This document shows positions 1 through 13,059 of a DNA stretch of 64,000 nucleotides, piece by piece. The position numbers and the translations under genes are program-made. Origin of the DNA: Thuidium tamariscinum. Taxonomy: Eukaryota; Streptophyta; Bryopsida; Hypnales; Thuidiaceae. Where the stretch lies: positions 23,885,501-23,949,500 of the forward strand of contig OX344749.2 of assembly GCA_947034885.2 (NCBI GenBank). Reading direction: 5' to 3'. Below the pieces are notes generated by a model that did not search any database, had not been told where the DNA came from, and saw only the letters and a program-made list of their open reading frames with translations. Each line of letters starts with the position of its first letter. The first letter of the stretch is position 1.

Positions 1-1966
1 ATCCAGGTGATTTTTTGATGAGCACTGGAAATCATTTGTTAGCGCTGGGCGAGGATCCTAACCTAATTATTCCATGCTCCCAATTCTGAGGTGTTCAGGA
101 GCTGGAGGACATGAAGAAGCGATTGAAGGAGATGGAGGAAGAGGCCGCTGCGCTTCGTGACATGCAAGCTAAGGTCGAAAAGGAGATGGGTGGCAGTCAA
201 GGTTCGTGTTTGCTCTCTCCCCTGCTGGTTGGGTTGGAGAGTACGAGTAGAGTGCGTTCGTGTTCGTCCGATGTTTCGATGCCTTGATGTTTTCCGTTTT
301 GTCTTTCTTTTGTTCTTTGAATTGTCCTCGTGAGTGTGCTATGTTTTTGGACTTCATTTTCAGTTCTGTGAATGTTTGTCTGGAGCATCAGTGCAGCTGT
401 TTTCACTCGTCGCGTGCAATTCTAGGATCTGGTGTGTCGGTTGGTAATGTGTTGGTGGACCGCTTTTGCAGACCCAGCTCTCGCCAATGGAGCCCACGCC
501 AACCGAGAGGAAGCTGATGCTCGTTCCGTTTTTGTTGGCAATGTAATTTCTCGTTCTCTTTGTTCCCTTTCGTGTCCTTTTTTTTGTTCATGACTGCTTA
601 TGCTCTTGGATTCTGTATTTTGTGTCGCATCTTTTTGTTGCGTTTGTGGGATCCGAGTGCAATTCGAGTCGGCCATTTGACTGCTTTGTTTCTTTTGTAT
701 TATTTCAGGTGGATTACTCGTGCACTCCAGAAGAAGTGCAACAGCACTTTCAGTCTTGTGGCACAGTGAACCGCGTGACGATTTTGACGGACAAGTTTGG
801 TCAGCCGAAGGGGTAGCGGCTCTTTGTCCTTCTTTTTTGAATCGGGCAGCGTGCAGTGTATTTGTTTGTACGGGGTTTAGGAGGGATGATTGGTTTCGAG
901 TTCGGTTTTGCGATTCGGCGTTCGAGTTTATTTGTTTGGTTGTCGATTCGTTTTTTCTTTTCTGAACTCGGTGTTTATTTTGTGAGCAGGTTTGCATATG
1001 TGGAGTTTCTGGAGGTGGAGGCAGTTCAAAATGCCATTCTTTTGAGCGAATCTGAGTTGCATAATCGCCCCCTGAAGGTTGTCATCCTTCTCTCGTGTGG
1101 AGAATCCTCCCCGTGCACATGTTGTTTTGATTTTTTCGTGAGGAGCTGTTCGAACGTTGTCCTTCTGAAGCGAGTCGTTGTTCCCTTTTTCCTGTTGAAT
1201 TTCTTCCATCCGTCGATCTGATGTGGAGTGTTTGTGCCGCTGTCAGGTTACGGCGAAGCGAACCAATGTTCCCGGAATGAAGGGCTATCGGGGTCGACCG
1301 TACTCCCCGTTTTATGGGTACCGCTCGCGGAGGCCCTTTTCAGCTCCCTATGGGTATGCTCCCTATGGTTTTGGGTGGGTATCCTCCGTGGATTCCATTC
1401 TGACTTGTGGAGTGCATATTTCATACCGAGTTCAAAGTTTGTTTGTTTGGTGTTTTGATTTTTGTCGAGTGATTGTTTTTTCTCGGTGAGAGTGAGGTGC
1501 TGGCGAAGTCGTGTATGTCATCGTACGTCCTCGGAGTGTCCATGTTTTCCGGAGAGGGCTTGTTTTTTCAGTCGATATGGTGACTGAGTCCTTTGTTACG
1601 CCGTGACTTGCATTTTTGTGTCCTGATATGTTTTTGTATCTTGCAGGAAGGTCCCTCGGTTCAGGAGGCCGATGCGCTACCGCCCTTACTATTAGGCCAT
1701 TAGTGTTCTTTATTTTTGGCTGTACAGTGGCCCATCCACCTGAGGTGTAGGAGAGGGCTTGTTGGAGGCGCATCGTCCGTTCTGTGGAAGCCCGGGACAC
1801 CTGATTCGAACAGGTCGGGTCGTCATTCCGAATGTTGGTGCGCTCCAGGCGTTGCGCCATTCCGTCGTGTACACTGTTGTGGAAGATGTTGAGGAGCTGG
1901 GAAGGTTAGGATTTGCGGCCATTCAGGACAGGTCTAGTGAAAATCGGGGTACCAGAGCTTCAGCTT
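1..1966 (+). repeat. Left arm of inverted duplication carrying PABN
   Basis: Matches the reverse complement of 48212-50163. Homology ends abruptly after ...agcttcagctt at 1966; the flanks then differ (gctgttgg here, tagaattgc on the other side). The arms are about 46.2 kb apart and enclose the nested transposons. No transposon ends are seen at the breakpoints. Confidence 0.85.
99..1695 (+). CDS. PABN1: Nuclear poly(A)-binding protein (PABN/PABPN1 family), left copy, exons 2-7
   Basis: Binds nascent poly(A) tails in the nucleus through one RRM (family knowledge). Exons with GT/AG borders and matching phases are 99-201, 472-542, 709-812, 990-1077, 1247-1374 and 1647-1695 (TAG). They encode, in order, a coiled-coil segment (starting [20 protein letters not shown]), an RRM with RNP2 SVFVGNV and RNP1 KGFAYVEF, and a basic R/Y/G tail ending RYRPYY. 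The TAG at 814-816 is intronic: the donor is gg^gtagcg after 812, and the exons join as KG-FAYVEF. Exon 1 (46 codons in the right copy) is absent. Similarity to the right copy fades in the first five bases of the window, so the copy may be a 5'-truncated duplicate, or exon 1 may lie outside. The exons I compared match the other copy; introns 3 and 4 carry small indels. Confidence 0.85.
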
Positions 1967-2548
1967 GCTGTTGGTTGAGGGGTTTGCCTCTGACGCGTAC
2001 TTCTAAATGACTGAAATTCAGTTATTTAGGCCGCTTTTTATAAGCCCTTTCGCTAGGAATGAATTTTAGGAGTACATATTTTGTTGAGTGTGCTTGGATT
2101 CTATTTTACTTGAGACATTTTATTTCCTCCTCATTAACCCTGTGGGGACTTTGCGGGCTAGAGTGGTCCGATGGATGGCTTCTCTTGTCGCGTTAGGATG
2201 AAATGTTTGGTTTTTCATTTCGCTTATTTATTTTCTTGGTAGTTGAGCACATTTTCATTGCATAGTATTTTAACCATTTAAGGACGGACTGGTCAATGTG
2301 GAAATCATCCTTTTTGAAACAAGTGTGATTCATCTGCTTTAAAAAAATTTAAAAGTATTAATTGGACATTAAACTACTATTCATGATCTCCCTTTTTGCT
2401 CGAGTTCCAAGGATGAACAATTGTGCTATGCAGGATTCCTGTGTCATCCATCAGACTGCTTTGGTCTATGGCTCCTTTGTAGGGTTAAAGTCTCTCTTTC
2501 TTGTATTGTTGACTTTTGAAGAGGAGTTGCTTAAGCTTTAGCCCTTAA
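1967..2548. other. Intergenic AT-rich DNA, nothing recognised
   Basis: Sequence between the inverted-arm breakpoint and the TTAA-flanked element. Only short chance ORFs, and no repeat ends or RNA genes were recognised. Confidence 0.5.
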
Positions 2549-3458
2549 CCCCTCAAGGACCATTGTCCCTTCAAGGGACAAATGCAATTTTGGGCAGGTA
2601 CTTATGGGCTGAATTTTTGTCCTAGTTTTTTGAAACTTTTTTGGGAGATAGAAAAATTGAATATCTTGATGGGGATATAATTCTATTTCAATCGGTGCCC
2701 AGGAACAAAAGTTATGCCCAAATAAGCTCAAAATAGGGGATGGCGGGCAGTTCGGGCAGCAAAAAAGAAATTGAATTTTCTTTTTGAATTTTTTTCTTAT
2801 AGATTATATTTTTGTCTATCTGCAAAGATTTGATTCATTTTATTTGGATTTGTTATGAGAAAGTTATGGACATTCTTGTTTTTCGGGCAATTAGAGCATT
2901 TTTTTTGAAAAAAAGAACTTGTAGGATTCATTTCTGGATGCAATTTTGGCAATTTTTCAAAAAAACAAAATTCTCATGGTTTAGTTTACTTGCTAGAACA
3001 ATCTCACCATTAGGATTAGTGCATTTTAATTTCATCTAAGAGATATTAATATTTTAGATTTTCCCTCCTTCTACTTCACAATTTCTTTTAAGAATGAAAA
3101 TTAAGTTTTTTTGAATTTTTTTTTCCCTAGATCCTCAACTCAATTCTGCACTATAAATAATTAAAGCTCAAAACTCTTTACTGCAAAATTTCTAAGTTAA
3201 AAATGTTCAAAGTCCAAAAATCCAGTCCCGCAAATGAATGTGTTGAAAAACTTGTTTTTCCCACTTTAAATGCAAGTATCTTGCAATCTGTGTGGTCAAA
3301 AATTCTGAAATTTTTTCCACAGTGTCTTAGACTAGTGAGGTATAAGATCCTACGGTTAGATGTGAAAAAAAATTAATTAAATATTTTTTTACTCTTTGCT
3401 ATAGAATTGGCAGTTTTTAGTGTTTTGGGGCAGAAAACAGGGCTTGGTCCTTTAGGTA
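2549..3458 (-). mobile_element. Older TTAA-flanked (piggyBac-like) non-autonomous element
   Basis: Flanked by TTAA at 2545-2548 and 3459-3462. The ends CCCCTCAAGGACCA and (reverse) TACCTAAAGGACCA match the termini of the element at 24137-25055. Internally it also resembles that element in reverse orientation, for example around a shared ctaacc.taggatctt block near 3340-3365. No transposase is encoded. TTAA target duplication with CCC-starting ends is the piggyBac hallmark; membership is inferred. It is more diverged than the copy inside the hAT. Confidence 0.6.
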
Positions 3459-3462
3459 TTAA

Positions 3463-3916
3463 ACGCCGAGGGAGAATTTTTGTGTCCTATGAATGACGAA
3501 GAGCCTTCCCTTATAGGATAGAAGTGCAACTATTTATTCTTGGTATTAGGGGTGGAAAGAGGAGATGTTTTACAATATTTTGACTTTGAGTGAATATATT
3601 TGGCTTATTCAAAATAGATGATGTCACATAACATAAAAATGTATTATTTTGATGGCCATCAATCCATTGTTCAAGGGTTAAATGAAGTGATCATCTATTT
3701 TAGTCAATGAATGAGAGAAGGCTACAGTGAATTTGTTCGAGAAGTAACCCCCTATTGCCGTAGTATTGTTGTACAACTTTCATGTTGCGTGAGCACATTG
3801 TGAATTTGGGATGTCAATCTATTCAAGGCAAAGATTAGGCTTCTATGCATGAGTGTTTAGTTGCAGAGTTCCCATTGGAGGCCAATCATCAAGGGATGCA
3901 GCCCAAGGACAAATGG
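3463..3916. other. Host sequence left of the MULE, possible PIF/Harbinger Myb-like ORF remnant
   Basis: The bases just left of the MULE read as PKDKWAKIW when joined across the duplicated GCCAAAATA to 38515 onward. To the right, about 38690-38820 reads MASPLDSFTESFACIEKMKIENA with stops nearby. This resembles a decayed Myb/trihelix-like second ORF of a Harbinger element, whose transposase remnants lie at 40.4-41.8 kb. Low certainty. Confidence 0.3.
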
Positions 3917-3925
3917 GCCAAAATA
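3917..3925. repeat. MULE target-site duplication, left
   Basis: GCCAAAATA immediately outside the left TIR; identical to 38506-38514. Confidence 0.93.
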
Positions 3926-4760
3926 GGAGAACACTATTTTTCACCCTATATTTATGGGTTGACACCTCGTTAGTAGTGCGCCTCGTGCTGGCTGGAGGTA
4001 GTTGGTTGGAATTCCCTGACAGCCCCTTTCCCTGTTTTTTTGGATCCAGGCTGTGGGCAGCCCGCCTGCTGCAGCGGGGTGACTATCTCGGGTTCCGGTC
4101 CGGCTGTTGTCAGGCCCGTTTCTGGCCGGATGAAGGCCTCTTCAAGGCAGTCACCATGGATGCAGAACTTCTCATCCACAGGCTTAGTGTTCCGGGCATT
4201 TCAGACTGTTTCTTGGCTTCCAAAGAAGCTTGAAGGGTACAGTTTTTTTTTAATTTTAAAAATGGAAAAGTGCAGAACACTGCGGGTGAAGGGTTTAGGC
4301 TTGGAGGTAAGAATTAAGAAAGACTTCAAAGAAGCAAGGTAAGAAAATGAACAGTCTCAAAGAAAATGGAAAAATACACGAGAAAATTAAAACCTATTCC
4401 ATATATCTCCAAAACAAGATACATGAATAAAACACAAGAATGGGATAGGGCTGAAAAGGAAAAGGAACTAAGCGAAAAAGAAATGGGAATTCTTTTTTTC
4501 ATCAAACACCTGACTTAGAATAAAATAAAACACAAGAATGGGACAGGGCTGAAAAGGAAAAAAAAATAAGCGAAAAAGAAATGGGAAATTGTTTTTTCAT
4601 CAAAACCTGACTTAGAATAAAATAAAACACAAGAATGGAGGAGGGCTGAAAAGGAAAAAAAAAATAAGAGAAAAAAAAATGGGAAATTGTTTTTTCATCA
4701 AAACCTGACTTAGAATAAAATAAAATACAAGAATGGGATAGGGCTGAGAAGGAAAAAAAA
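3926..4760 (+). repeat. MULE left terminal inverted repeat
   Basis: About 835 bp matching the reverse complement of 37672-38505, with occasional substitutions (for example TTTTTCACCC versus TTTCTCACCC). The outer 300 bp are GC-balanced and contain CCCTATATTTATGGG, a TATA-like site 20-35 bp from the tip; MULE TIRs often carry promoters. The inner part is made of about 97-bp A-rich repeat units. Confidence 0.92.
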
Positions 4761-6480
4761 ATAAGCGAAAAAGAAATGGGAAATTCTTTTTTCATCAAAC
4801 ACCAGAGGAGGGAACGAAAAGGAACGACACCCCAAGAAAATGGGAAATTTCTTTTTCTGAAATGCTAGCGTGGGGATAAGAAAAAAAGAAAAGTGAGGAG
4901 AAAAAAAAATGGGAATAAATTTTTTAATGAAATTCTGCTTTTAAATTAAACAAAACACAAGGACAAAACAGGGGGGAAATGAAAAGAAACAACCCAAACA
5001 AAATAGGAATTTTTCTTTCTGAAACAGTAGAGCAGGAGAAGGAAAACAAACGACGACAAAAGAAAATGGGAAATTTTTTTAGTAAATGCTAGAGAAGGGA
5101 AAGGAAAAGAAAAGACGACCAGAAAAATGGAAATTCTTTTTTAATGAAATTATGCTTCAACATAAAACAAAACACAAGAACGGTTTAGGGGGAAAGGAAA
5201 AGAAACAAGGAAAAAGAATTCCAATTTTTCTTTAAGTGCTAGAGGGGGGAATAGGAAATAGACAATGAGAAAGAAAATGTGAATTTCCAAAACAATATAA
5301 GCCTGCTTGAAAATAAAACAAAACACAAAGACGTTACAAGGGGGAAAACAAAATTTCCAATTTCTTTTTTTAAGTGCTAGAGGGGGACAAAAGAAAACAG
5401 TAGATGAGAAAAAAAATGGGAAATTTTAAAAGAAAGAATACCTGCTGCAAAATAAAACAAAACACAACGATTGTATAAGGCGGAAAGGAAAACAAACAAC
5501 AATAAAAAATAATTTCAATTTTTTTGGGGGTTTAGGGTGGCAAAAAGAAGAAAAACAATGACAGAAAACATGGGTAATAAAAATAAAGAATACCTGCTGC
5601 AAAATTAAATAGAACACAAGGACGGTAGAAGGGGAAAAGGGTTTAGGCAAACAACAATGAAAATGAATTCCCAATTTCTTTTTACATGCTAGAAGGGCAA
5701 AAAAAAAAAAGCAATGAGAAAAAAAATGGGAATTTTATAAAAAAAGAATACCTGCTTCAAAATTAAATAGAACACAAGGATGGTAGAAGGGTACAAGGGT
5801 TTACATAAAGAACAATACAAATTAATTTTCATTTTTATTTAAATTCTAGAAAGGCAAAAACATAACTAACGATGAGAAAAAAAATGGGAATTTTATAAAA
5901 AAAAGAATACCTGCTTCATAATTAAATAGAACACAAGGACGGTATAAGGAGAAAAGGATTTACATAAACAAAAAAATTTGCCCATTTTTTGCCCATTTAA
6001 AAAAAATTCTAGAAAGGCAAAAACATAACTAACGATGAGAAAAAAAATAAGAATTTAAAAAAAAAAGGATTACTTGTTGCAAAATTAAATTGAACACAAG
6101 GACGGTACAAAGGAAAAAGGTTTTAGACAAACAACAATAAACATTAATTACAACTTCATTTTAAAAATGGGACAGGGGCAAAAGGAAAAGAAGAAACCAA
6201 AAAATAGAAGTTATTTTTTTTTGGGAAGAAATGGTAGAGGGGGGAAAGGAAAGCAAGTAATGAGAAAAAAAAATGGGAAATTTTTTTTTTTGCAAATCTC
6301 CTATAAAAGCCAAAAAAGTGCTCTGATGGTAGACGGAGGGGGGAAAAGAAAAGAATAAAAAGGAAATGAAACTCAGAAAATTAACAAAAACGCTAAAAAG
6401 CGCTATCATTTACAATACTAATTTAAGAAACTAAAGACAAAATAAAGTCTAATTAGAAAAAGAAAAAACAACCCCCTCAA
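4430..6480. repeat. Left subterminal purine-rich degenerate minisatellite of the MULE
   Basis: Repeats of roughly 75-100 bp built around acacaagaatggg, aaaaggaaaa, aaaatgggaaatt and gaaaacctg. Copies are near-identical at 4430-4800 and degrade inward. Almost purely purine on the plus strand for long stretches. ORFs here are repeat artefacts. Confidence 0.85.
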
Positions 6481-8060
6481 AAATGATTAATTTTGTTTCG
6501 AACCAAATAAGCAAAGACATTTCTTAATAACAAAAGCATTTATCAAAAGGGAAAAAATGGACCACAATAGTTTTAAAACAAAGTGTACATGTTCCCATCA
6601 AAAGATTAAAAAGCCCAAAAGAAATGGAAATTATATATGATAAGCAAAAAGTTTTTCAAAAAAGAATAAAAAGTTCGTGAAATTAGGAAACAAATTTTGA
6701 ACATTGATAAGTAAGACCACTCAAAGTCATGCAATTCATTGATGCAAGATGTCACCTCCTCATGAGAATTACAGACCTCAATGTGTCACATTGTCATGTG
6801 CAATTATGGCAATGTGGAACTCAAGGTGTCACAATCCACTGAAATGTCTCTTTTGAAACAACTATTTTTTATCACCTTGGGAAGCGGGTTTAGGCACACG
6901 AATTTCCAATTAAAAAAAATATAATAGTATAAGTCTACGTCTTCGAGGACAACACATTTACAAAGTACTCCTTTTTTAAAATAAAAAATATAATCTTCCA
7001 AACACTAGAGGAAAGCGGCCTCTGTGTTCTATGACGCTGACATCCTGATGTGGCTGCTTAAATCCTGGGAACCGGGTTGATACCCTGGTTCGACTAGTGC
7101 CTTTCTTGTTTCGGTCGCCTGTTCACTCGCCTCTTCACTCCACTTCACGCCTCTTCACTCTTTTCTCTTGCGTGCAGTGTCGTGCGCTCTTTTTTGAATG
7201 TGTTTCTGCTTCTCTTGCAGCGGAGAATGGTGGGATAGAATTCTGGTACGATGTAGCTTTCTTCCTGAGCGCATTAGTGTGGGGGGCTCTCGTTTCAGCA
7301 TTTGAACGCGCCTTTGTTCACTTCCAGAGTTCAAGCTGTAGGTTCAGTGGCAGCAGAAGTAGGAGCGATTCCTTGTATGAGCTGCTTCGGAGCGGAGGAC
7401 GCGTTGATCTCCGCCTTCACTCCCTTTTTGGCGTCGCAGTTTGAATCCTCTCGCCACCAGTTCCTGCATTTCGGTGAGTGTCGCCGCCACATTGCTTCAT
7501 CGAAGTTGATTAGGCTGGGTTCTGTTTTCTTCCACTGCATTCCAAGGTTCAATAGATGGGGAATGCGATGAAATGCTGTATGTTAGGGTTTAGGAACTAA
7601 ATTTCTTGCAAGAGGTGGAGTACCACAATTTTCTTTCCCCGCTGTTGCTGTGGTAGCGTTGCTTACAGCCCCGTCTTGCCAAATGTGCAATTTGAGTAGC
7701 CTCCTGTGGGGTTTAGGGTTTTAGTGTTTAGGGAATGGCATGCACATGAGAGGTCACGCACCGCTGTCCTTCCCCGCGAGACTGAGGTTCAAGCTTCACG
7801 CTTCACCGCTATAAATTAGGGTAGCCCGAGTTCATGACTAATTCCACGTAATTACAGTTTCTCTTATTAGGCATTACAGCAACATCAATTGTACCGGTTT
7901 TGGGAGTGTGCTGTGTGGCATTTTATTGGGTTTAGGCCTTACGGTAAATCTCTGGTCTACAGTCGTTGTTTTGCGAAATTGAAGACGGTGGAGGTTGCTG
8001 GTAATTAGGCGTTGCAACCGTCCACATTGATCTCTGGGATTGTGGGCATTTAGGGTCTCC
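6481..8060. other. MULE 5' region upstream of the Ulp1 gene
   Basis: 6481-6999 is AT-rich without genes. From about 7000 the composition changes to gene-like, probably promoter and leader of the Ulp1 gene, with several tttaggg-type motifs (for example near 7588, 7712 and 7930). No confident exon was found before the ATG at 8061. Confidence 0.4.
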
Positions 8061-11000
8061 ATGGCGAAGCAGAAATCCACTCCACTTCATGATCCAGCGA
8101 CGGTTGCTGCAGATCCTGCTCCAAACGATACTTCGGACAGCGGAGAGTCCGGGGACGATGATTTCCAGGTATGTCTTCTTGAAACACTGCTTCTTATACT
8201 GTTTTGTTAGGACCACCTGAAACTGTAGCCCCTTTCCAATTCGGTGACTGTGTTGCTAGTTCAGAAGACTATGCTTAAATGAGTGTTCTAACGATCTTCA
8301 CATGACTAGCCTCACCTTCTTTGGTTGTGCTGGTGCAGACTGACGTCAAGGCTGCTCCCACGCAGCAGCAGGTTCCGGGATTTCGAGCAATGATCAAGAT
8401 TGACCAACGTAGGATAGAAGTGAACTACGGCACCGAGGAGAATTTCACCCGCTTGCTCACGGAGTACGCGGTGGAGGCTTATACTAACATCCCCCGGCCT
8501 AACAACAAGCAAGGCCGGAAGTTCCTCAGATGCATCCACTGCAAAGATGCCACATTCACAGGAAAGAACCGGCTCAACAAGCATCGGTGGGATGTAGAGT
8601 GCCCCGCTGTTCGGGATGAGATGGGAAACCCACAGCGCTTGCTGTCGTACCCAGACCAAGGGAGGGGACAGGGAAAAACGTCGGAGCTGATCCGAAAAGG
8701 CAAGCAGGGTGGCGCGGTGAAACAAGTCGTACGCAGGGTCAAAGACAAGGACAAGCCGGCCAGTGTTTCGAAGCAGGCTATTGTCATCACAGGTGAACCA
8801 TCTACGCCTACTCCCGAACAGCACGGCCACGAAGACAGAGATGATGATAGTGACGTGCAGGAAGTGGTTAAGGATCCACTTACCGGATTGACGCAGCTTA
8901 AAACACAGATAGGTCAGGGGAGTAGAGGTACACAAGACGGGGAAAACACTGTCCACAGCACTCCTGCACCTGCATTAACCGAAGGCGAATCCATTGCAGA
9001 GAGGACAAAACACAGGAAGGCGAGGGACCAAGACAATAGCGAGAAGGCGTGGTGGTCTAGTCCCGTCCCGCCAATAAAGGAAACTGCGAAGCAGAGGATG
9101 GTTGCTCAAGAATTGTCTGACTCTGAAGAGGAAGTAAGACTCATTGACAAGCGACGAACTGTCAGTGGGCAGAAGCGTGAGTCCAAGCGAGTTCGCTTCA
9201 GCGAAGCGGATCCTAGTACTGGAGCGCAGAAAGAAGGTGGGAAAGACAGCACTAGCAAAGAGGTTTCCTTCCAGTTCATGGTGCAACAGCGGAACACTGA
9301 TGTAGATTTACCTGATGCTGAAGATGTAACAAGGTCTGCAGGGTCAGGCGTCGCGTCCACTGACCTTGAGACGGAAGCTGCTGGAACACTAGATGTGCAG
9401 GACGCGCGACCCACGTGTGCCACCGCGCCCATTGGAGGCAGTCCGGACGACAGGCGTCCTTCAGCCAGTGTTCCGCAGTCACCCACTCTGGACGGGATAG
9501 ATATCCCTGCTCACGACCCTAAGTGGAAGAAAGCCGCGAAATTGAAAAGCACTGCTGCGAAGATTGGCTTCCTCAAACGTAAAAGTCCCCCGACTGCAAC
9601 AGCTCACCGCCACTGCTTGGAACAGCCTATGCAGAAGCACGCAAGAACAGTGGACTCCTCGCCGCAGAAACGGAACAAGTCAAGGGTAGTGATGTCTTCT
9701 GACAGCGAGGAGAAACACGAAGGAGATGATCCGGACCACAACACACTTGAGGGACCACTGTTTGACGAAACACTGGAGGTACATGATCCAGCTGATGCGA
9801 GGCAAACCCTAGGTGGGCAGTGGGTAAAGGAGCCATAGTTGTAGACGGAAGTGCCTCCTGCAGACAAAACACAGGCGCCTACCTTGAAACACAGCCCAAG
9901 TAACATGAACAGCCCCAGTTACAGTCCAAGCCCGAGCCCGCCGATGTAGAAAGATCGCGGGATGGAGCCCGAATTTGCTGTTTCTCGTGGTTTGCACATT
10001 GTGCCTTGGACAGGGAACTTTGAGGGGAACATAGGCCTCCAGCGCTACTGGATGTGTGGAGTAGGGAGCCCTGAGTTGAAGGTGTACCAGCAGAACTTGG
10101 CGAAGGCAACAGCCGGACGTGTTACACGATTGGACACTGATGAGCGTGAAGTGAGGACCAGGGCACGAGCGAAGGCAGATGCTTTGGGAAAAACATCTCC
10201 GAGGAGGAGCCCTCCAATAGCATGCCCTGTCCCGGACTTGTTTCACTTAGTGAACATCCGGCCACAACTGCTGCCCTGGAATTATGCCAAGCAGACCGCA
10301 CAGGAGTTCAGGTGCTCCTTCCGTGAGGCATGGGACACAAATCTCTTCCAAGGCGCCACCCGCGAGTGCTCCATGTGGTGGTTGTGTGAGGCCAAGGTAA
10401 GACACGACACTGTCAACCCTTCCATTCGGAAACAACATTGTAGTACTGCTTCCATATACAATGTGAGGTCGTAGTGATTCATAATTTGAACTGTCTTGTG
10501 GTTTTGTTGCAGGAAGAGGATTTCCCTGAATTCTATAAAGCGCTGGATCGCGCTGTGGCGTCGATATGCCAAAGTGTGAAGTATCGCCAGACTCCTCCCG
10601 ACATTGAACTCATGGCAATGTACTTGCAATTTCTGAGAGATACGGAGGCTTACGAGAGCAGTTGCACTGAGTTTTGTCGTCTTCAGGAGAATATGGTAGA
10701 GGAGGCTGTGCAATAGTTTAGACACGACACTGAATTCCGTCGTGAAAGCTACCGATGGGATTGGTGTCCCTTGTGGTGGGTTGTGTCACAGGTCAATGTG
10801 TTTCACAAGTTGCCACCACTGCCATGGCGTCACGACGGTAAGTACCAGTCCGTTTTCCCCAGTACTCAGTGTTTTGCATCAAACTCTTGATTTTGTGATC
10901 CGCGGAATAGTCGAAGACTGACTTCAATGCTTCTATGTTTCAGATGAAGAGGCGGATGAAGTACGGCGCATTCTGCTGGCCCAGCGTGTCCCTCGTTTGG

Positions 11001-12405
11001 CCCCGCCGCCCTTTGTGCAGGTTTTACGAATTGCTTTCAACAACAGCTTCGGAAAGTTTCGTTAGATGACTTGTCCTATTTTTGGCATTAGCAGGTCCGC
11101 AGTCCGGGCTATGTGCAGGAGTCATACGGACATCATGCGAGCACTGGGACTGTACAGCTTCGAAGCTCCGTTTCGGTTTGCGAGAATCAGCGATTGGCAC
11201 CCTACTGAGGTCCGTGACAGCGTTTTGAAGGATGCCCAGTTAGTGTGCGACGGCAAAGAAGACCATGTTTTAGACGGCATCATGCAGTGGATCGAAAACG
11301 TGCGTGTCCGAGCCTTGCAAGACTTGGCGCTGCACCACCCGGTTGTGTTTCGGACATGCTGGCGGACCGTCTCTCTGGAACATTGGACTGACCAATCCAA
11401 TTTGTGGGCCACGTCTCTTCGAGCGAGGGAGGATTTTGATATAGGCTGGGTGGCTGATGAGCAGCATCCTCCATGGGCCGTGAAAGTGAAGGACATACGC
11501 CAGAAAATCACAAGCTTGGTGTAGTCCTTGCAGGCAGCAATGGACGAGGATGACGACGCGGTTTGGAGCTTGGAACTTGGTAACCACGCTGTGTCGCAGG
11601 TGTCTTCGCAGGAGCCACTCTCTAGGGCGCTCTTTCGTGATGCTGCCACAGTGTCTCAGCCGGTGAAGAAAGAGGTGGTTTTGGAAATGGGCGTTGGCAA
11701 TGAGGTAGCCGTGTCTAGTGTACCAGCAGAGATAATTGCGTCGCCGGTGAAAGTCCCTATTGTACCAGGGTCGGAGGCTGGCTTGGCAGAGGCGGCCTCC
11801 AGTGAAGACGTTGTTGCCACAAACACAATGAAATCGCAGATTCCTATGACGTCGGATTCGCTTGCCGTGTCATAGGATTTCACTGTGTCACAGATGGACA
11901 CTTTTTTATCAGTCGGAGACATTCAGACGCAGGATTTGGACATACGAGAGCTGCCTTCACCCCGAACTCCTGCAAGTTTGGTTGGCTTAGTGTGCAAGGA
12001 CAGTGTTTCACACGAAGGCACTGTGGAACTCGTGAAAACGTCGCCACGTTCTTTTGACGAGGTCTTCGCAGCTATATCGAGTACCCAAGATGACAATGCT
12101 TTAGAGCATAACAAGGACAGTGACACTGAGGATGATGCCAAGGGTGAGAAGAAGCAGGCGCCATTGACCGAGTTGTATGCGGACCTGCCACCCACAGTTC
12201 GGCACCGCAAGGCTGTGACGTTTGCACCGTCACTCATTCCTGAAAGCAACGCTAAGACTTGGTGTAGAGTATCCATACCGAAGGCGTATGAATTTTTTGA
12301 CATTGATGGGCTCATGGAGGCACTACCCAAGTATGAATTTCTTTGTCAACACTTGTGTTTTGCAACTCTGTTGAGACATTGCGTAATTCCCTACTCTATC
12401 GGAAC

Positions 12406-12413
12406 ACTGTAGC
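12406..12413. repeat. hAT target-site duplication, left
   Basis: ACTGTAGC directly before CAGGGTTG; identical to 29579-29586. Confidence 0.95.
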
Positions 12414-12419
12414 CAGGGT

Positions 12420-12905
12420 TGCTTCCGTCGCGTCACGTCCGTCCGTCAGGATGTCCGTCCGCTGACGTGACGGGGAGCCGAGCGTCCGTTAGGATGAAAT
12501 TCACGACAGAATCCGCGACAGAGGATGAAAAATCGTGACAGCGGTCGTGGACGCCCTCACGGACGACCTCCGTGGACGGCCTGGAAGGACGTGCTCGGTG
12601 GACAGTTCCGATGGACGGTCCTGGCTGACTGGACGGCTTGGATGGACACTCTGGGTTCTGCGGACGGTCCGGATCCGGTGGACGGTTTTAGGGGACGGCC
12701 CCGCTCGCGGGGTATGGACGGCCCCGATGGACAGGACGTCCAGTGGACGGCCTGGACGGACGCCTCCAGATCGACGGTCTGGGTACGGTCTACGCTTGGG
12801 AAGGACGGCTTGGATTGAGAGGAAGGTTGGACGGCCTGGGTTCGATGGACGGCCTGGCCGTGCCGTCGACGGTCAGGATGGACGGCCTGGGCTCCGTGGA
12901 CTGGA
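12420..12905. repeat. Left subterminal GACGG-rich array of the hAT
   Basis: Dense ggacggcc / gacggtc motifs spaced irregularly by about 10-30 bp, strongly GC-rich in AT-rich surroundings. The outermost part holds gcgtcacgtcc and gctgacgtgacgg palindromes. Ac-type transposases bind subterminal motifs with an ACGG core (established for maize Ac); a transposase-binding role here is inference. Chance ORFs (WTAWTD-type repeats) are artefacts. Confidence 0.8.
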
Positions 12906-13059
12906 ACTCTTTATTTGTAAGACTTAAAAGTCTGAGTTCATATTCGCAATCAAAATTTTCTCATTAGTCTATGAGGTTTAACCATCTCTCAAAAAATAAT
13001 TTCCCATGGTTTTGTATTTTAGGCCTTCCATAGTCTAAATATAATATATATTTTGTATT

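Noticed and set aside
813..816. Apparent stop codon in the left PABN RRM, making it a pseudogene
   Set aside because: The TAG lies in the intron: exon 4 ends at 812 (gg^gtagcg) and joins 990 to give KG-FAYVEF; the right copy uses the same junction.
4040..4342. 100-codon ORF in the MULE left TIR (and its mirror at 38090-38623)
   Set aside because: TIR sequence with no recognised domain; both strands are open, typical of GC-balanced TIRs.
4502..6409. ORFs of 60-100 codons in the MULE arrays
   Set aside because: Produced by the repeats; repeated copies of the same peptide, no coding character.
9836..11875. Stop-codon reassignment (TAG = Gln, as in some ulvophyte algae)
   Set aside because: PABN and the kinase-like gene end in TAG at their natural ends, and plant-type features fit the standard code; CAG decay explains the pattern better.
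12525..12967. ORFs rich in WTAWTD/GRPGR in the left GACGG array
   Set aside because: Repeat artefacts open in several frames.
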